Below the pieces are notes generated by a model. That model was given only the letters and a program-made list of their open reading frames with translations, was not told where the DNA came from and made no database searches. A DNA stretch of 42,778 nucleotides, from NCBI GenBank assembly GCA_017539165.1, contig JAFYHN010000058.1, positions 1 to 42,778 on the forward strand, given 5' to 3'. Of this stretch, positions 40,216 to 42,778 are shown in pieces (the stretch's first letter is position 1; the number at the start of each line of letters is the position of its first letter). Both the position numbers and the translations under genes were made by a program. The DNA comes from Eubacterium sp. GTDB lineage: Bacteria; Bacillota; Clostridia; Lachnospirales; Lachnospiraceae.

Positions 40216-40794
40216 TTATTCTCCTTCATCTTCTACAATTGGTGACCAAAAGTAGTTAATCTTTTTATACTTAATCTTGATTTCAAGAGCTTTGATTTCT
40301 TCTTCAGTAGGAACAGTAAGTGTTTTATAATCATCATCTGATTTAACGTAAACACTATCTTCATTTTCCTTAATGAAAAATTCCTTGTCTTTTATAACCA
40401 AGAACTTGATAGTTTCAAAGATAGGTCTTCTTTCCTGTTCTTCAACAGGTTCTTCTTTCACTTCTTCTTTGACTTCTTCTTTGACTTCTTCAGGTGGTGC
40501 AGTAAAATCTTTTTCCTCTACTACTTCTTCAACAGGTTTTTCTTCTTCAGGAAGTTCTTCAAATTCACCTGTTTCAATATCTTTGAACTCACCATTATCA
40601 AAAACATAATTTCTGAGTTCTTCAACATTATCCATAGTTTTTACACCAAAAGAAAATCCCGAACCACAACACTTGTATTTACCTTTAGGAAGTTTATCAT
40701 TTGTTTTCTTTGAGGAAACATAAACTTTATTAAGTAATTCAAGAGAAGGGTCAGGGAGAGTTTCGACTTTTATGATTTCCATTTCTTCAGACAT
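40216..40794 (-). CDS. Acidic low-complexity structural protein (192 aa)
   Basis: 192 residues. A globular N-terminal domain (about 1-75, with CCGSGFSFG) and a C-terminal domain (about 125-190) flank a highly acidic low-complexity linker (about 79-122) with the repeat EEVKEEVKEEVKEEPVEE. It resembles virion decoration or fibre-linker proteins, but no family is recognised. AAGGAG precedes ATG 40794. Confidence 0.65.
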   Translation of the reverse strand: MSEEMEIIKVETLPDPSLELLNKVYVSSKKTNDKLPKGKYKCCGSGFSFGVKTMDNVEELRNYVFDNGEFKDIETGEFEELPEEEKPVEEVVEEKDFTAPPEEVKEEVKEEVKEEPVEEQERRPIFETIKFLVIKDKEFFIKENEDSVYVKSDDDYKTLTVPTEEEIKALEIKIKYKKINYFWSPIVEDEGE

Positions 40795-40807
40795 ATGCTG
40801 TTTCTCC

Positions 40808-40854
40808 TTAAAAATAATCTTTCCGCACCCATTTAGAGTACGGAAAGACTGTTT
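40808..40854 (-). terminator. Intrinsic terminator
   Basis: Minus strand CTTTCCG/CGGAAAG stem with 15-base loop, then ATTATTTTT; follows the 40871-42031 gene. Confidence 0.7.
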
Positions 40855-40870
40855 AGAATTCTCTTACTGA

Positions 40871-42031
40871 TTAGTCAGCAGCAATGAATACCTGAGCGAG
40901 TTCTTCACCAACTTCGCCTGTTGTTCCTGTTTCCATGATGTAAACATTATATTCAACACCATTGATTTCAACAGTCTTGAGAACATAACTATCAGTAATA
41001 GCATGTTCGCCAAGTCCATCCTTGAACTTAGAACAAGTACCATATTCACTTGGGTAAGCCCATACGATACAACCTGAATCAGTAACAACATCTTCAGTAA
41101 TTGTATAAACGAATGGGTCAGGTGAGCCTGCTGTCTTGAGTTCATCTGTGTAAAGACCATCAAGACCTGTAATATCACTTGCTGTAAGAGTAGTAGGTGC
41201 TTCAGCTCCGATGTACCAACCGGCATAGCGTTTAGCTGGTCCTACATAGATTGTGTAAACTCCTGTTGCAACCTTAGATGTTGCAAGACCAAGTTTAACA
41301 CCAATAGCCTTAACAGTAATACCACCATCAGGAATAACGATGTCTTCTCCTGTGTATTTGGTTGATTCCAATGTAGGAGTTGAACCATCTGTTGTGTAGT
41401 AAATATCTGCTCCTTCTGTAGAACAGGTAATCTTTGTCTTTGCACCAACATCAACAGCACCCGGCTTGAGTGTGAATGTAGGAGTAGCAACGGATTTACC
41501 GCCACCTCCACCACCACCGCTACCACCAGAACCACCTGATGTTTCAGCGAGCTTTTCAGTAGCATCATTAAATGCAGCAGAATCTTCATAAGTAACCTTA
41601 ATCTGATTTCCACCAAAATCATAAACGATTTCAAGAGCTGCCGGATTAGTATTAGCAACAACCATCTGAGAGGCATTGTAATACTTGTTGTCGATTTTGA
41701 AGAATGAATCTTCAAGAGTAGCCACAGCGTCTTCTGCATCAGCAACAGATTCATATTCATAGGCAATAATAACATTACCTACAAACTGATAAGTTACTGT
41801 AGCACCATTCTGTTCTGCAATAGAAAGGCGACCTGTGTTGTAGTATGTATCACCAATTAAAAGACAGTTATCTTCAATTGCCGATACCGCATCATCATAT
41901 TCGCTAGAATCAGCGAATGTCTGAGTTTCAATCTTACCGTCGAAGTAATAGGTAATTTTGAGTTTTGTTTCATTTACCTTTACTTTTGAGAGATGGATAA
42001 GACCGCTGTAATCTGAAAATGCTTTAATCAT
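40871..42031 (-). CDS. Tail fibre-like protein with chitobiase C-terminal-like domain
   Basis: 386 residues. The N-terminal part (about 1-160) has three similar beta units of about 50 residues, each with a YYF or YEY-rich strand and a DA(V/T) helix. A Gly/Ser linker (about 166-178) leads to a CHB_HEX_C_1-type domain (about 183-262; ADIYYTTDGSTPT), an immunoglobulin-like fold often bound to carbohydrate, and a further C-terminal domain. This is a receptor-binding or decoration protein. Ribosome site GGAGGA before ATG 42031, with a late-promoter-like element upstream. Confidence 0.75.
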   Translation of the reverse strand: MIKAFSDYSGLIHLSKVKVNETKLKITYYFDGKIETQTFADSSEYDDAVSAIEDNCLLIGDTYYNTGRLSIAEQNGATVTYQFVGNVIIAYEYESVADAEDAVATLEDSFFKIDNKYYNASQMVVANTNPAALEIVYDFGGNQIKVTYEDSAAFNDATEKLAETSGGSGGSGGGGGGGKSVATPTFTLKPGAVDVGAKTKITCSTEGADIYYTTDGSTPTLESTKYTGEDIVIPDGGITVKAIGVKLGLATSKVATGVYTIYVGPAKRYAGWYIGAEAPTTLTASDITGLDGLYTDELKTAGSPDPFVYTITEDVVTDSGCIVWAYPSEYGTCSKFKDGLGEHAITDSYVLKTVEINGVEYNVYIMETGTTGEVGEELAQVFIAAD

Positions 42032-42049
42032 ATAGTCCTCCTATTTAGA

Positions 42050-42070
42050 CATATAAAATATATAAATAAG
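42050..42070 (-). promoter_or_regulatory. Late-promoter-like element
   Basis: Minus strand CTTATTTATATATTTTATATG, about 15 bases before GGAGGA; shares the TATATATTTTATAT core with 30094-30110 and 30696-30713. Confidence 0.55.
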
Positions 42071-42095
42071 AATGAACTATATGATTAAGAGTAAA

Positions 42096-42695
42096 TTATA
42101 CAATATGATACATTTTGATAAAGTTATTTAATGTTATCCAAGTAACATTAAGTTCCTTAGCCAGTGAATTCTTACTCCTACCCTGTTTTCTTTCTCTACG
42201 AATATATGCAGCTTTACCGGTTAATTTATATTTACTTGGTTTCTGACCTTTCTTCCTACCAATGTGTTTACCCTGTTTTCTTGCCCTTTCCAATCCTAAC
42301 TTGGTTCTTTCTGACAATAAGGTTCTTTCAAGTTCAGCAGAAAGACCAAAGGCGAATGCCAGAACCTTTGATTGTATATTATCACCAAGTTCATAGCCTT
42401 CCTTAATGGCAATAACTCTTACATTCTTCTCAAGAAGTATTTGAAGAACATTCAAAATCATTGTAATGGAACGACCTAAACGAGATAGTTCTGTAATGAT
42501 TATCATATCACCTGAAGAAACTTGGTTTATAAGGTTCCCTAACTGTCTTTCTTCAGGCTGTTTGGTTCCTGAGATTGTTTCTGCTATCCAAGTGATGTTA
42601 TGGATTCTGTGGCTTTTAGCATAATCTTTAATTGCTAATTTCTGGTTCTGTACAGTCTGTGTTGAGGTTGATACTCTAATGTAGGCATAGTTCAT
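42096..42695 (-). CDS. Serine recombinase (resolvase/invertase family)
   Basis: 199 residues. The catalytic Ser9 lies in AYIRVSTSTQ, and ELSRLGRS (69-76) is the conserved Arg motif; a long helix with FGLSAELERTLLSERTKLGLERARKQGKHIGRKKG links to a C-terminal helix-turn-helix (about 172-195). This is a full-length small serine recombinase of the resolvase/invertase type. It is beside the fibre genes and could invert, delete or resolve DNA there. It has its own sigma70-type promoter and strong ribosome site, unlike the late genes, so it can be expressed outside the lytic programme. Confidence 0.9.
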   Translation of the reverse strand: MNYAYIRVSTSTQTVQNQKLAIKDYAKSHRIHNITWIAETISGTKQPEERQLGNLINQVSSGDMIIITELSRLGRSITMILNVLQILLEKNVRVIAIKEGYELGDNIQSKVLAFAFGLSAELERTLLSERTKLGLERARKQGKHIGRKKGQKPSKYKLTGKAAYIRRERKQGRSKNSLAKELNVTWITLNNFIKMYHIV

Positions 42696-42738
42696 AATTA
42701 CTCCTTCCCCTCAACCACCATGTTGAATCTTATTATGT

Positions 42739-42766
42739 ATTATAACATATAATAAAAACTTGTAAA
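42739..42766 (-). promoter_or_regulatory. Sigma70-type promoter of the recombinase gene
   Basis: Minus strand TTTACA (42761-42766), 16 bp, TATAAT (42739-42744); transcription would start near 42732, ahead of GAAGGAG at the recombinase start. Confidence 0.8.
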
Positions 42767-42778
42767 GAATAAACGAAC

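Noticed and set aside
41242-41775. 177-residue Leu-rich open frame overlapping the fibre gene in another frame
   Set aside because: Same-strand shadow of the beta-rich fibre gene; composition (Leu/Gln/Met) is an artefact of reading GTT/GCA-rich codons out of frame.
42096-42695. IS607-type transposon or integrase
   Set aside because: No TnpB-like gene beside it, and the protein has the N-terminal catalytic domain followed by a C-terminal helix-turn-helix of the resolvase/invertase order.

Overview
The window is a contiguous piece of a large AT-rich myovirus (contractile-tailed phage) genome. It holds replication and DNA-metabolism genes, a complete contractile tail and baseplate module, and a host-recognition (tail fibre) module. 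No capsid, portal or terminase gene is visible, so this is part of a larger genome. The host is not certain. Promoters are sigma70/sigmaA-like (TTGACA or TTTACA, 16-17 bp, TATAAT), Shine-Dalgarno sites are mostly strong AAGGAG, and a phage-borne lipoprotein carries an LVSC lipobox. The BspA-type leucine-rich repeats and the lipoprotein would suit a spirochaete such as Treponema or a Firmicute; Bacteroidetes-type promoters are not seen.

Layout. 1-9581 (minus strand): DNA metabolism. In transcription order this is an archaeo-eukaryotic/ColE2-Rep-like primase, an unknown protein with an SSB-like tail, a pseudoknotted leader RNA with attenuator character, a small protein, a DnaB-type helicase, an adenine methyltransferase invaded by a GIY-YIG homing endonuclease, a zinc-ribbon protein, a SNF2-type helicase, a frameshifted beta-class methyltransferase, and two halves of a Rad50/SbcC-like ATPase. 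9582-9704: divergent intergenic region with a dyad. 9705-13770 (plus): a coiled-coil protein, a winged-helix/membrane protein, three small proteins, a DnaG-type primase and a lipoprotein 'moron' with its own promoter and terminator. 13817-30073 (minus): tail module in the order sheath, tube, tube-like protein, gp26-like chaperone, small chaperone-like ORF, tape measure, tube-baseplate junction, hub, spike, gp25, gp6/J, wedge protein, coiled-coil fibre. 30272-30956 (plus): three small genes behind a host-type promoter. 30973-42695 (minus): a structural protein, two holin-like membrane proteins, a glycosyltransferase, a 1911-residue BspA/LRR fibre, fibre-associated proteins and a serine recombinase.

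How it works together. The early/middle block supplies initiation (Rep-like primase), unwinding (DnaB, SNF2), priming (DnaG) and recombination or repair (Rad50-like). The late block builds a T4-like tail. The fibre block decorates the tip with repeat proteins and includes a glycosyltransferase and a recombinase that could diversify it. Many late genes are preceded by a shared element close to TATATATTTTATAT, a candidate phage-specific late promoter. Some genes have such AT-rich elements abutting the ATG with no Shine-Dalgarno.

Most unusual points: a homing endonuclease that appears to have brought a replacement 3' end for its target gene and left the old end behind; a candidate pseudoknotted RNA switch at 6848-6978; an ATPase whose C-terminal half is encoded before its N-terminal half; and the giant LRR fibre.
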